In this document: positions 36,817 to 46,850 of the stretch, piece after piece
How the letters are laid out: every line of letters begins with the position of its first letter
How positions within the stretch are numbered: the first letter of the stretch is position 1
Assembly (NCBI RefSeq): GCF_000585355.1
Contig: NZ_KK073873.1
Coordinates: 1,576,703 to 1,640,702 of the forward strand
Length of the DNA stretch: 64,000 nt
Reading direction: 5' to 3'
DNA from: Xylanibacter oryzae DSM 17970
GTDB taxonomy: Bacteria; Bacteroidota; Bacteroidia; Bacteroidales; Bacteroidaceae
Notes under the pieces: generated by a model
Database searches by the model: none
Told to the model about the DNA's origin: nothing
Seen by the model: the letters and a program-made list of their open reading frames with translations, nothing else
Position numbers and translations under genes: made by a program

Positions 36817-38354
36817 TATTTCTTTGCCTTTAATATTGTTGATATATTCTGTTCACGGTGTACAATACGCACCTCTACTCCAAATTTGTCATTTATATGT
36901 TCTGCCAGATGTTGGGCTGAATACACACTACGATGTTGCCCACCAGTACACCCAAAACTAAACATAAGACTGGTAAAGCCTCGCTGTATATATCGACGAA
37001 CATGAGCATCCGCCAACTTATATACACTATCAAGGAATGTTAGTATTTCACCATCATCCTCCAAAAAACGGATTACCGGTTCGTCAAGTCCTGTTAGTTT
37101 TTTATAAGGTTCATACCTACCAGGATTATGTGTACTTCTACAGTCGAATACATATCCACCTCCATTTCCTGAATCATCATCAGGTATACCTCTCCTATAA
37201 GAAAAGCTAAACACTTTAACTATAAGTGGACCATTATGATCAAAATTTGAGAATGTAGCTGGCCCATCTTGTGGGCGTGATTTATATAATGGATCCGTTG
37301 TTATCTTCAATCCATCAGAACGATTTAATGAAGGCTCTTCTGTTTGAGCAAACTGAGGTAAATCTGTTAACCGTTTCAGCATATTCATCATATACGGATA
37401 ATGAAAACAATTCAACTTCAGCAATTCTTTAAGATTTTGTATAGCAGGCGGTATACTGTCTATAAAATGTTTTTTATGTTCAAAGTATCCACGAAATCCA
37501 TAGGCGCCTAAAACTTGTAGCGTTCTGAATAATACAAAAAGATTAAGTCGTTCTACAAAGTGCCTTACAGAAGGGACCTCTGTATAGTTTTTTAAAGAAT
37601 TATAATATTCATACACCAATTCTCGGCGCAACTTAAAAGAGTAATTAGCAGATGCCTGCCATAAAAAAGAAGCCAGATCATAATAATATGGACCTTTTCT
37701 GCCTCCCTGAAAGTCAATAAAATACGGATTGCTTTTTTGATCTAGCATTATATTGCGTGCCTGAAAGTCACGATACATAAAGCTATCCAATTTTTCAGAA
37801 GTAAGATCTTTAGCAAAAAGGCGAAAATTCGCCTCTAGTTTTAGTTCATGAAAATCAAGTTCTGTTGCCTTAAGGAAACAATACTTAAAATAATTCAAAT
37901 CAAAAAGTACATTATCTGAATCGAACTCAGGCTGAGGATAACAATTTGAAAAATCCAATCCTCTGGCACCTCGAAGTTGTATATTTGGTAGTTCCCTTAT
38001 AGTCTTTACAAGAAGCTCTTTTTCCTTTACATTGTATCTTCCACCTGTATCCCGTCCACCTTTTATTGCATCAAAGAGCGACAAATCGCCTAAATCAGAC
38101 TGCAGATAACATAATTCATCATCACTTACAGCAAAAATTTGCGGTACTGGAAGTTTACGCTGAGAAAAATGCTGTGCAAGATAAACAAATGCATGATCTT
38201 CATCACGACTTGTTCCTATAACGCCAATTATTGAGTTCCCGTCGGTACCTGTAATTCTGTAATACTCACGATTACTTCCTGCGCCTGGAAGTTTCTGCAC
38301 ATTTGCCGGCTCTTCGCCACACCATTTCTTATATAATCCTATAAGCTCTTGCAT
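36816..38354 (-). CDS. Fusion of AmgK-like sugar kinase and RapZ C-terminal domain
   Basis: A 512-residue two-domain protein. Residues ~1-330 form an APH-type kinase: MYRDFQARNIMLD holds the catalytic Asp (~200), and YFIDFQGGRKGPYYYDLASF follows. Residues ~365-512 match the C-terminal domain of RapZ, including GCTGGQHRSVYSAQHLAEHI (from residue 468). The N-terminal P-loop ATPase domain of E. coli RapZ is absent. AmgK phosphorylates MurNAc, and RapZ C-terminal domains bind GlcN6P. First gene of the operon with murU-like and guaA; the -7 box is only 8 nt upstream of the ATG. Confidence 0.85.
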   Translation of the reverse strand: MQELIGLYKKWCGEEPANVQKLPGAGSNREYYRITGTDGNSIIGVIGTSRDEDHAFVYLAQHFSQRKLPVPQIFAVSDDELCYLQSDLGDLSLFDAIKGGRDTGGRYNVKEKELLVKTIRELPNIQLRGARGLDFSNCYPQPEFDSDNVLFDLNYFKYCFLKATELDFHELKLEANFRLFAKDLTSEKLDSFMYRDFQARNIMLDQKSNPYFIDFQGGRKGPYYYDLASFLWQASANYSFKLRRELVYEYYNSLKNYTEVPSVRHFVERLNLFVLFRTLQVLGAYGFRGYFEHKKHFIDSIPPAIQNLKELLKLNCFHYPYMMNMLKRLTDLPQFAQTEEPSLNRSDGLKITTDPLYKSRPQDGPATFSNFDHNGPLIVKVFSFSYRRGIPDDDSGNGGGYVFDCRSTHNPGRYEPYKKLTGLDEPVIRFLEDDGEILTFLDSVYKLADAHVRRYIQRGFTSLMFSFGCTGGQHRSVYSAQHLAEHINDKFGVEVRIVHREQNISTILKAKK

Positions 38355-38361
38355 TTCGTTG

Positions 38362-38369
38362 CAAAGTTA
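38362..38369 (-). promoter_or_regulatory. -7 promoter box for the kinase-RapZ operon
   Basis: CAAAGTTA on the plus strand is TAACTTTG on the minus strand, 7 nt between box and ATG. The mRNA would have a leader of only a few nucleotides. Confidence 0.6.
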
Positions 38370-38409
38370 CTGTAAAAATCGTATAAAAGAGACCAAATCA
38401 CAAAAAAAA

Positions 38410-38589
38410 TCATTTTTCACCATCATTTTCATCTTGTTTTTTTGATATATATTCTTTTAATAACACATCAACTATTACAAGAATAATCATTATACCCATA
38501 GACATAAACCATGATTCGGTTATAAACAATAGCCCAGAAGATATTACAAGGCACAAAACTATATATGATGTTATTTTCTTTTTATTCAT
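38410..38589 (-). CDS. Small membrane protein, 59 residues
   Basis: An intact ORF just under the usual length cut-off, ATG at 38589 and TGA at 38410. The product starts MNKKKITSYIVLCLVISSGL and has two hydrophobic segments (~9-25 and ~30-46), followed by a charged tail (KEYISKKQDENDGEK). The layout, positive start, two helices and soluble tail, looks like a real small inner membrane protein. A -7 box TAACTTTG lies 8 nt upstream. Function unknown. Confidence 0.68.
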   Translation of the reverse strand: MNKKKITSYIVLCLVISSGLLFITESWFMSMGIMIILVIVDVLLKEYISKKQDENDGEK

Positions 38590-38597
38590 AATGAGCG

Positions 38598-38605
38598 CAA
38601 AGTTA
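38598..38605 (-). promoter_or_regulatory. -7 promoter box for the small membrane protein gene
   Basis: CAAAGTTA on the plus strand is TAACTTTG on the minus strand, 8 nt before the ATG, so again an almost leaderless mRNA. Confidence 0.5.
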
Positions 38606-38636
38606 TATAATTTAAAATAAACAACAAAATTATAAA

Positions 38637-38761
38637 GAAAAAATCGGTTATCTCACGACAACCGATTTCTAAAAAACAAACTACTTAAAAACTAATCTAC
38701 TAAAACAAATCAAAAAAATATCTTTTTTGGAATTACTCCAATACTTTTTTATCTTCTTACA
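38637..38761 (-). ncRNA. Candidate small RNA
   Basis: Between groEL and the 59-residue ORF on the minus strand there is a -7 box TACCTTTG (plus strand 38766-38773), ~120 nt without an ORF, and then a hairpin AAATCGGTT / AACCGATTT (38641-38649, 38660-38668) followed by T6 on the minus strand. Promoter, short noncoding body and intrinsic terminator are the hallmarks of a small RNA. No known family could be assigned. Confidence 0.5.
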
Positions 38762-38839
38762 TCGGCAAAGGTAATAAGTTTTGTTATAAGCTCCAAACAT
38801 TTCATACTATTTTTTAGCATTTTAATAGTAAAAAAAACA

Positions 38840-38872
38840 AAATTGGGCAGTTTTTTACAAACTACCCAATTT
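38840..38872 (-). terminator. Terminator after groEL
   Basis: AAATTGGGCAGT (38840-38851) pairs with ACTACCCAATTT (38861-38872), one mismatch, followed by a run of eight T on the minus strand. Confidence 0.85.
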
Positions 38873-38895
38873 ATTTGTTATCTAGACTTTACAAC

Positions 38896-40545
<1,650 letters not shown>

Positions 40546-40560
40546 TTAATTATTAACTGA

Positions 40561-40833
40561 TTACTTTTCTATTTTTGCCAAAACATCGCTTTGACGCATC
40601 ATAATATATTTAGTACCTTCGTATTCCAGTTCAGTACCTGAATATTTACCATAAAGTACATCATCACCGTCTTTAAGGATCATATCCTCATCTTTTGTTC
40701 CATTACCTGTAGCAACAATTTTTCCGTGTAATGGTTTTTCTTTTGCAGTGTCTGGAATAATGATACCACCTACTTTTTCTTCAGCTGGTGCAGGGAGTAC
40801 AAGTACTCTGTCTGCTAATGGTTTAATTTTCAT
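40561..40833 (-). CDS. groES: Co-chaperonin GroES
   Basis: The 10-kDa lid of the GroEL chamber, 90 residues. MKIKPLADRVLVLPAPAEEK, the mobile loop (VGGIIIPDTAKEKPLHGKI) and the ending KYIMMRQSDVLAKIEK are typical. First gene of groESL. No CIRCE element is seen upstream; instead a sigma54-like -24/-12 element lies ~70 nt before the start. Confidence 0.98.
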   Translation of the reverse strand: MKIKPLADRVLVLPAPAEEKVGGIIIPDTAKEKPLHGKIVATGNGTKDEDMILKDGDDVLYGKYSGTELEYEGTKYIMMRQSDVLAKIEK

Positions 40834-40903
40834 AATCTGTTATTTTTTAATTGTTTATATACTGTATTGGAAGCATCTAATGAAATGCTTTCGTGAGATA
40901 ACA

Positions 40904-40920
40904 TGCGAAAACTGTGCCAA
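40904..40920 (-). promoter_or_regulatory. Sigma54-like promoter for groESL
   Basis: On the minus strand TTGGCACAGTTTTCGCA has the -24 GG and -12 GC exactly 10 nt apart, as sigma54 (RpoN) promoters require. It would start the groES message with a ~60-nt leader. No TAnnTTTG box is evident for groES. Confidence 0.6.
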
Positions 40921-40940
40921 AATTAAAAAATTGCCAATTA

Positions 40941-40975
40941 TGTCAGTGTCATACTGACAAAATTGTCACACAATT
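40941..40975. promoter_or_regulatory. Inverted repeats upstream of the groES promoter
   Basis: TGTCAGT / ACTGACA (40941-40947, 40953-40959) and AATTGT / ACAATT (40961-40966, 40970-40975) lie 20-55 nt upstream of the sigma54-like element, between it and the divergent ThrE gene. They could bind an enhancer-type activator or a repressor. Confidence 0.45.
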
Positions 40976-41000
40976 AATTGGATAATCAAAGAATATGTAT

Positions 41001-41008
41001 TAATTTTG
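41001..41008 (+). promoter_or_regulatory. -7 promoter box for the ThrE-family gene
   Basis: TAATTTTG followed by CA, ~55 nt upstream of the ATG at 41063. Confidence 0.55.
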
Positions 41009-41062
41009 CAGTCGAATTCAGAAAGATAACATTTAGTGCAAATTAATAAAGTTATAAAGACG

Positions 41063-42382
41063 ATGCAGATACAACAAAATGACATCCACCAGAACCTAAA
41101 AGAAATTACTATTTTTTTATCTGAGTATGCAGCTACTCTAATGGCTGTAGGTGTACAGACATCCAGAGTGTGCCGAAATACAGAACGTATTGCGGTATCA
41201 TTTAATTATCATGCTAATATTCTAATATTCCCAAAGACAATGAGTATAACGCTGCACGACAACCATTGCAACCACTCTTATACATATGTCAAGAGAATGC
41301 CTTCTATGCCATTGAATTTCCGTTCAAACATGGAATTGTCAAAATTGTCATGGCGAGCTTTTGATGAGCATCTGTCTATAGACAGACTCTGGAGCGAATA
41401 CAAAAGAATTATAAGTGAGAAGCGCGAAAGTCCATGGGTTGTACTTATTCTTGTATCGTTCGCAAATGCATGTTTTTGTAGACTTTTTGATGGTAACTTA
41501 ACATCAATGATTATCGTATGGATTGCTACATTTATAGGATTTTACATTCGCCAACAACTTACGAAAAGAAAATGGAGTGCACTTGCTGTCTTCATTATAT
41601 GCTCATTCATATCCACCATTATAGGCTCAACAGACTATCTTTTAATACATGGTGGAACTGAAGATATGTCTCTAGGAACGAGTATGCTATACTTAGTGCC
41701 TGGCGTACCTTTAATAAACGGTGTAATGGACATTATAGACCATCATGTTCTTAATGGCATCGCACGACTGACAAATGCAGGCATGCTTATAATATGTATC
41801 GCTTTAGGACTATCATTAACACTACTCATAACAGGTATAGATGCCACTACTTTCACAAAGGTGATACGTGCCAACATCATACTTGCCAGCATCGCAGATG
41901 GTCTATTCGCAGCTGTAGCCGGAATTGGATTTGCTATTATAAGCAATCCTCCACGTAAAGCGCTTTTCATATCAGCACTTCTTGCATGTATTGGCCATGG
42001 CATAAGGTATTTTCTTATGCACAACAGCAACATAATGATGGATCAGGCAATGGCCTCTACTATTGCAGCATTCGTAATAGGATTACTCGCGGTACAATTT
42101 GGAACACATATACACTGCCCTTCCGAATGTTTTGCGTTCCCATCCTTGCTACCTATGGTACCAGGTATGTTTGCATACAAATCTGTAATAGCACTTATAA
42201 ATATGGTTCGTACATCTGAGAACTACACAGCCGAATACGTTGATCAGTTTTTCCATTTTGGAATGCTCACTATACTTGTGATGGTCGGCATGGTTGTAGG
42301 TTGTGTAATACCTATCTTTATATTTCACAGACAGTCTTTCTCTGTTACTAGAATGAAACAAGTGCGCCCTAATGTAGATTGA
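41063..42382 (+). CDS. ThrE-family threonine/serine exporter
   Basis: A 439-residue membrane protein with both halves of ThrE: an N-terminal cytoplasmic region (EYAATLMAVGVQTSRVCRNTER, ~20-140) leading into about ten hydrophobic segments, including LVPGVPLINGVMDIIDHHVL and FPSLLPMVPGMFAYKSVIAL. The family exports Thr and Ser. A GTG at 41036 would add 9 residues, but the ATG at 41063 is preferred. It is divergent from groESL. Confidence 0.87.
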   Translation: MQIQQNDIHQNLKEITIFLSEYAATLMAVGVQTSRVCRNTERIAVSFNYHANILIFPKTMSITLHDNHCNHSYTYVKRMPSMPLNFRSNMELSKLSWRAFDEHLSIDRLWSEYKRIISEKRESPWVVLILVSFANACFCRLFDGNLTSMIIVWIATFIGFYIRQQLTKRKWSALAVFIICSFISTIIGSTDYLLIHGGTEDMSLGTSMLYLVPGVPLINGVMDIIDHHVLNGIARLTNAGMLIICIALGLSLTLLITGIDATTFTKVIRANIILASIADGLFAAVAGIGFAIISNPPRKALFISALLACIGHGIRYFLMHNSNIMMDQAMASTIAAFVIGLLAVQFGTHIHCPSECFAFPSLLPMVPGMFAYKSVIALINMVRTSENYTAEYVDQFFHFGMLTILVMVGMVVGCVIPIFIFHRQSFSVTRMKQVRPNVD

Positions 42383-42481
42383 CTTAATTCCTGATAGCAT
42401 CAACAAGCCAACTTTATGATAAAACGCATGTGATTTTTGTTATAAAAACAGATTAAATATACTTTATATGATTATTTTTAG

Positions 42482-42489
42482 TATTTTTG
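42482..42489 (+). promoter_or_regulatory. -7 promoter box for the hybrid regulator gene
   Basis: TATTTTTG followed by CA, 21 nt before the ATG at 42510; an upstream in-frame ATG at 42468 precedes this box and is therefore rejected. Confidence 0.6.
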
Positions 42490-42509
42490 CAGCAAACTTT
42501 AATGATCAT

Positions 42510-45500
42510 ATGAAAGCTATATTCCATAAGTTTTTTATTCTGTTTTTATCATGTTTTTCATGCATACAGGTTAATGCTTCTGTCTCTTATGAAAGCAGAC
42601 TAATATCCACGGCAGACGGACTTACTTGTAATACAATAAACGACATGATTCAGGATGATTATGGGTATATGTGGATTGGTACATCTAATGGTCTGTGTCG
42701 CTATGACGGTTACTCTTTTGTAAATTTTCATAAACTTGGCAGTAAGGCCGTTGAAAATACTGACCCTCATGTGGCATTGCTTTTCAATGATAACAAGAAT
42801 AAACTTTTATGGATCTATACTTCCAAGCATTCGCTTGCCTGTTACAATCTTAGGAAAGCTAAATTCGTTGATTACACAGGATGCGGTGATGAAGAAAGGG
42901 AATTCAAAAACAGATATTTATCGCCTAACGGTATGTGGCTATATGATGATTGCTTCGGAGCCAGATGCATAAGTGGCAATAATGGTATTCTTACAAAGAA
43001 AGACTACACAAAAGAAAATCATCAGCTACCGACCAACAAGATACATACTATTAGAGAAGACTTTAATAATAATGTATGGTTCTTTACTGATAAAGGAGCA
43101 ATATTGCTAGACAAAAGAGGCAAAGAAAAGATTTTTCTTAAGGGACATGATATAATAGCCAACAGGATTCAGGACAAATATATTCTTTTTATTACAGCTG
43201 ATAATAATGCATATGTCTACGATAACAAATACCGACTTATTAGACACGGCATTTTACCATCTATGATGGGGCACATAAATAAAATCACAAGTAATATAAT
43301 ATGGCAAAACAAATGGTTCATATTCACTGATAGCGAAACTTTCGCGATGGATCTCAAAACTGGTGTATTTTATAAACCATTTGACATTCAAATAAAAAAT
43401 GGAAGAGAGAGGTGGGCCGCTACCGGATATTATTTTATATCTGACGACAATGGCAATCTGACAATTTTCCCTAATAAAGGTTCCGCAAGGAAATTCAACC
43501 TAATACCAAACATCAAGTATACAAAAGCAAGAGACGGAATGTTCAACATTGTAAAAGATCAATATGGGATTCTGTATATTGCTACTTACGGAAACGGTCT
43601 TTTTATTTTCAATCCAAAAGACGGAACGATGGTTCATCACACACCTAGTGATGCAAGACCATTAATTTATTCCAACTTTTTACTAGATATAATGATCGAC
43701 CGTAGTGGATGCATTTGGGTTAGTACAGAAACAGCAGGCTTATCATGCATAAATTCTGTGGGTAGTGCGACTGCCAATTTCATTTATCCAGAATCAAAAC
43801 ATAAAGACGACTGGGCTAATTACGTACGCCATATATATAAAAAAGACGATGAAAATATAATAATAAGTACAAAAGAGAATAAATTGTATGATTATAACAC
43901 AAACAATAGATCCATTACACTCCAAAAAGAGATGGATGCATGTGTATATGCCTACTTTAAAGACAGTAAAGGGCACACTTGGATAGGCACACGAGGAGGC
44001 GGACTATATGTTGATGGTATAAAATATTCTAAAAATGACAGTAAATATAACGTGCCTGTTAACGACTTCTATGATATCGGAGAGGATTGTTATGGGCGTA
44101 TATGGATAGCTACATGGGACGGCGGGTTACTTATGACTAAATATTCGCCTAACAAGCCTTTAAAATTCAATCAATATCTAAATCGCAGCTTTAAGGAAAG
44201 GAGAATACACAATCTTGAATTTGGCAAAAATGGAGAATTATGGATTGCGACAAACAACGGTCTGTACTATATAGATAGCCATAAACGCAATATAACAGAT
44301 AAATCATTCATCTGCTATAATACTGCAAATCATATGTTGCCTAATGATGAGATAATCAGTCTTGAGCATACTACTAAAGGGGTTTTATGGATTGGTGCAC
44401 TTGGTTCAGGTGCCGTTGAATGTAAATTTTCACCGGATCACAAGTCATTAAAGTATCATGCGATAACTACAAGTGAAGGGTTGGTAAACAACAATGTTAA
44501 CTCTATAATAGAAGACAACAACGGCGACATCTGGGCTGGAACAGAAGGAGGAATATCACGTATTAATGGTCACGACTTCAGTATTAAAACATATCAGTTC
44601 AGTAATGTTCTGCAAGGCAATGTATATAGCGAAGACTGTGCTGTAAAATTAAAAGATGGACGCCTTCTGTTCGGAACCAACTACGGACTTACTGCAATTA
44701 CACCAGAAAAAGAAATGCAGATGCACAAGGCCTCTAACATAAAGGCATGTATTACTGATGTGAAAGTAAACGGGAAATCTCTATATGACAAAGAAGCTGG
44801 CAACGAAGAATTGGATATGGCCCTTAATTATATGAAATGCATCTCTCTTAACCATAAAGAGAACACTATCGAGATCAGTTTTTCAAATTTCAACTACAAC
44901 AGTATAAAGACATCATTGTATCAATATTATCTGGAAGGACTATCCAGTGACTGGCATTCTTCAACAACTACGAATAAGGTGAACTATAACAATCTTGCTC
45001 CCGGCCATTATATATTCCATTTACGAACGCTGAACGGTAGCAATAAATGGAGTGACGAAACCACTTTGGATATAAATATTGAAGAACCATGGTACAATAC
45101 ATGGATGGCATGGGCTGTTTATATACTGATTGCATATGCAATTGGATATTATATATATAAAGGATGGAAAGAAAGATTCCGTCTTCATCAACAGCTACAG
45201 ATCGACCAGCAACTTACCGAGTTTAGGTTAAATTTCTTTACACATATAGCACATGAATTCCGTACACCACTTGCGGTTATACAAGGAGCAGTTGATAAAC
45301 TTAGTAATTCTGAAGGACGCAATACATCAAAGAGTGCAATACAAACTGCCAACAGAGGTACAAAAAGGCTTTTGCGCCTAGTAAATCAACTCATGGAATT
45401 CCGCAAAGTCAGCACCGAAAATATAAAATTGAATGTAGAACATGCCGATTTGATATCATTTGTCAGAGACATATATCAAGACTTTTGGCCTATTACCAGG

Positions 45501-46781
45501 CAGAAAGACATATCAATAACATTTACTCCTTTTGACAAAAAATATGAAATGTTATTTGATAAACATGTAGTAGAATTAATCGTCTATAATATTATTAGCA
45601 ATGCCGTAAAATATACTCCTACAAAAGGAAAGGTAAGCATTAAGATTATAAAAGATCAACAATACCATAAAATATGCATTATATGCGAAGACAATGGACC
45701 AGGAATAAGTGAAGAACAAATGCAGAACTTATTCCAGCCATTTATGCATGGATATGTTTCAAATGGAGGAATGGGCATAGGATTATATACCGCACACAAT
45801 ATGGCTAAGGCGCATAAGGGGGCACTAACATATAATAGAGTTGATGCAAAAGGCGGATCCATCTTCACATTTATTTTCCCGGACGATGATAACGTATACA
45901 GCCCGGAAGAATATAAGAGCGACCTAGCTGTTGAAACCAAAGACGTATTGGATGAAAATGCTAATATTGAAATACGAGAGATGCTCCCAGCATCAATAAA
46001 CGACTATACTGTAGCAGTTATTGAAGACGATCCGGACATGATGGAGCAAATAAAGAATGAACTGAGTGTATATTTCAATGTAGAAGGATATATGAACGGC
46101 CAATTCGGCTGCGAAGGTGTATTAAAGACTCACCCTGTTTTGCTTATCTGCGATGTAATGCTACCTGATATGAGCGGTTACGAAATCGTTAAGAAGATCA
46201 AGCAAGATAAGGATGCCTGTCATATACCCGTAATAATGCTTACAGCCTTAGATGATGAGAACCATCAGATTAAAGGATACGAGGCCGGTGCAGACGACTA
46301 TATGGTCAAACCATGTAACTTCCGTATTCTTATTGTCAGAGCCATACAACTCATAAAATGGTCTATCAGATTAGAGTCTGAAAAGACCAGCAACATCGGC
46401 GACTCGAATGATTTAGCACCTGCTGCTCATTTGACATCAGATTCTATTCTCACTAATAAGGCAGACAAAGTATTTAAGGAGAAAGTGCAGCATATAATAT
46501 CACAACATATAGAAGATACCGATTTTAATGTTGATGTATTGGCATCAATGATGAATATGGGTCGTACCAAATTTTATGGCAAGATGCGTGAATTGACAGG
46601 CATTTCCCCAAATAAGTACTTATCTAATGAACGTATGCGCATTGCTGCAGAGCTCTTGATTGAAAACGAATTGTCTATATCTGAAATTAGTTATAAAGTA
46701 GGAATACAAGATGCATCATATTTCAACAAATGTTTCAAAGCAAAATATGGTGTTGTACCTAGTAAATATGGTAAAAAATAA
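42510..46781 (+). CDS. Hybrid two-component system sensor/regulator (HTCS)
   Basis: A 1423-residue one-piece signalling protein. In order: signal sequence, periplasmic beta-propeller repeats (for example GYMWIGTSNGLCRYDG), a Y_Y_Y domain, a membrane helix at ~861-886, HisKA with THIAHEFRTPL (His ~915), HATPase with the GPGISEEQ and GMGIGLY boxes, a receiver with LLICDVMLPDMSG (Asp ~1215), and a C-terminal AraC helix-turn-helix. HTCS proteins usually control polysaccharide-use loci. No susCD genes adjoin; the nearest targets are the convergent surface operon and the DUF4450 gene 10 kb away. Confidence 0.96.
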   Translation: MKAIFHKFFILFLSCFSCIQVNASVSYESRLISTADGLTCNTINDMIQDDYGYMWIGTSNGLCRYDGYSFVNFHKLGSKAVENTDPHVALLFNDNKNKLLWIYTSKHSLACYNLRKAKFVDYTGCGDEEREFKNRYLSPNGMWLYDDCFGARCISGNNGILTKKDYTKENHQLPTNKIHTIREDFNNNVWFFTDKGAILLDKRGKEKIFLKGHDIIANRIQDKYILFITADNNAYVYDNKYRLIRHGILPSMMGHINKITSNIIWQNKWFIFTDSETFAMDLKTGVFYKPFDIQIKNGRERWAATGYYFISDDNGNLTIFPNKGSARKFNLIPNIKYTKARDGMFNIVKDQYGILYIATYGNGLFIFNPKDGTMVHHTPSDARPLIYSNFLLDIMIDRSGCIWVSTETAGLSCINSVGSATANFIYPESKHKDDWANYVRHIYKKDDENIIISTKENKLYDYNTNNRSITLQKEMDACVYAYFKDSKGHTWIGTRGGGLYVDGIKYSKNDSKYNVPVNDFYDIGEDCYGRIWIATWDGGLLMTKYSPNKPLKFNQYLNRSFKERRIHNLEFGKNGELWIATNNGLYYIDSHKRNITDKSFICYNTANHMLPNDEIISLEHTTKGVLWIGALGSGAVECKFSPDHKSLKYHAITTSEGLVNNNVNSIIEDNNGDIWAGTEGGISRINGHDFSIKTYQFSNVLQGNVYSEDCAVKLKDGRLLFGTNYGLTAITPEKEMQMHKASNIKACITDVKVNGKSLYDKEAGNEELDMALNYMKCISLNHKENTIEISFSNFNYNSIKTSLYQYYLEGLSSDWHSSTTTNKVNYNNLAPGHYIFHLRTLNGSNKWSDETTLDINIEEPWYNTWMAWAVYILIAYAIGYYIYKGWKERFRLHQQLQIDQQLTEFRLNFFTHIAHEFRTPLAVIQGAVDKLSNSEGRNTSKSAIQTANRGTKRLLRLVNQLMEFRKVSTENIKLNVEHADLISFVRDIYQDFWPITRQKDISITFTPFDKKYEMLFDKHVVELIVYNIISNAVKYTPTKGKVSIKIIKDQQYHKICIICEDNGPGISEEQMQNLFQPFMHGYVSNGGMGIGLYTAHNMAKAHKGALTYNRVDAKGGSIFTFIFPDDDNVYSPEEYKSDLAVETKDVLDENANIEIREMLPASINDYTVAVIEDDPDMMEQIKNELSVYFNVEGYMNGQFGCEGVLKTHPVLLICDVMLPDMSGYEIVKKIKQDKDACHIPVIMLTALDDENHQIKGYEAGADDYMVKPCNFRILIVRAIQLIKWSIRLESEKTSNIGDSNDLAPAAHLTSDSILTNKADKVFKEKVQHIISQHIEDTDFNVDVLASMMNMGRTKFYGKMRELTGISPNKYLSNERMRIAAELLIENELSISEISYKVGIQDASYFNKCFKAKYGVVPSKYGKK

Positions 46782-46786
46782 AAACT

Positions 46787-46843
46787 ATTAATAAAATTAA
46801 AGCAAGTCTGATATTTATTCAGACTTGCTTTAATTTTATTAAT
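46787..46843. terminator. Large bidirectional terminator
   Basis: A perfect 25-bp inverted repeat (46787-46811, 46819-46843) with a 7-nt loop; the core arm is AAAGCAAGTCTGA. It separates the convergent hybrid regulator and M16 genes and has A/T runs on both sides. Confidence 0.9.
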
Positions 46844-46850
46844 TATGTTT

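Noticed and set aside
42468..42509. Upstream start for the hybrid regulator
   Set aside because: It precedes the -7 box TATTTTTG; the ATG at 42510 also begins a proper signal peptide.
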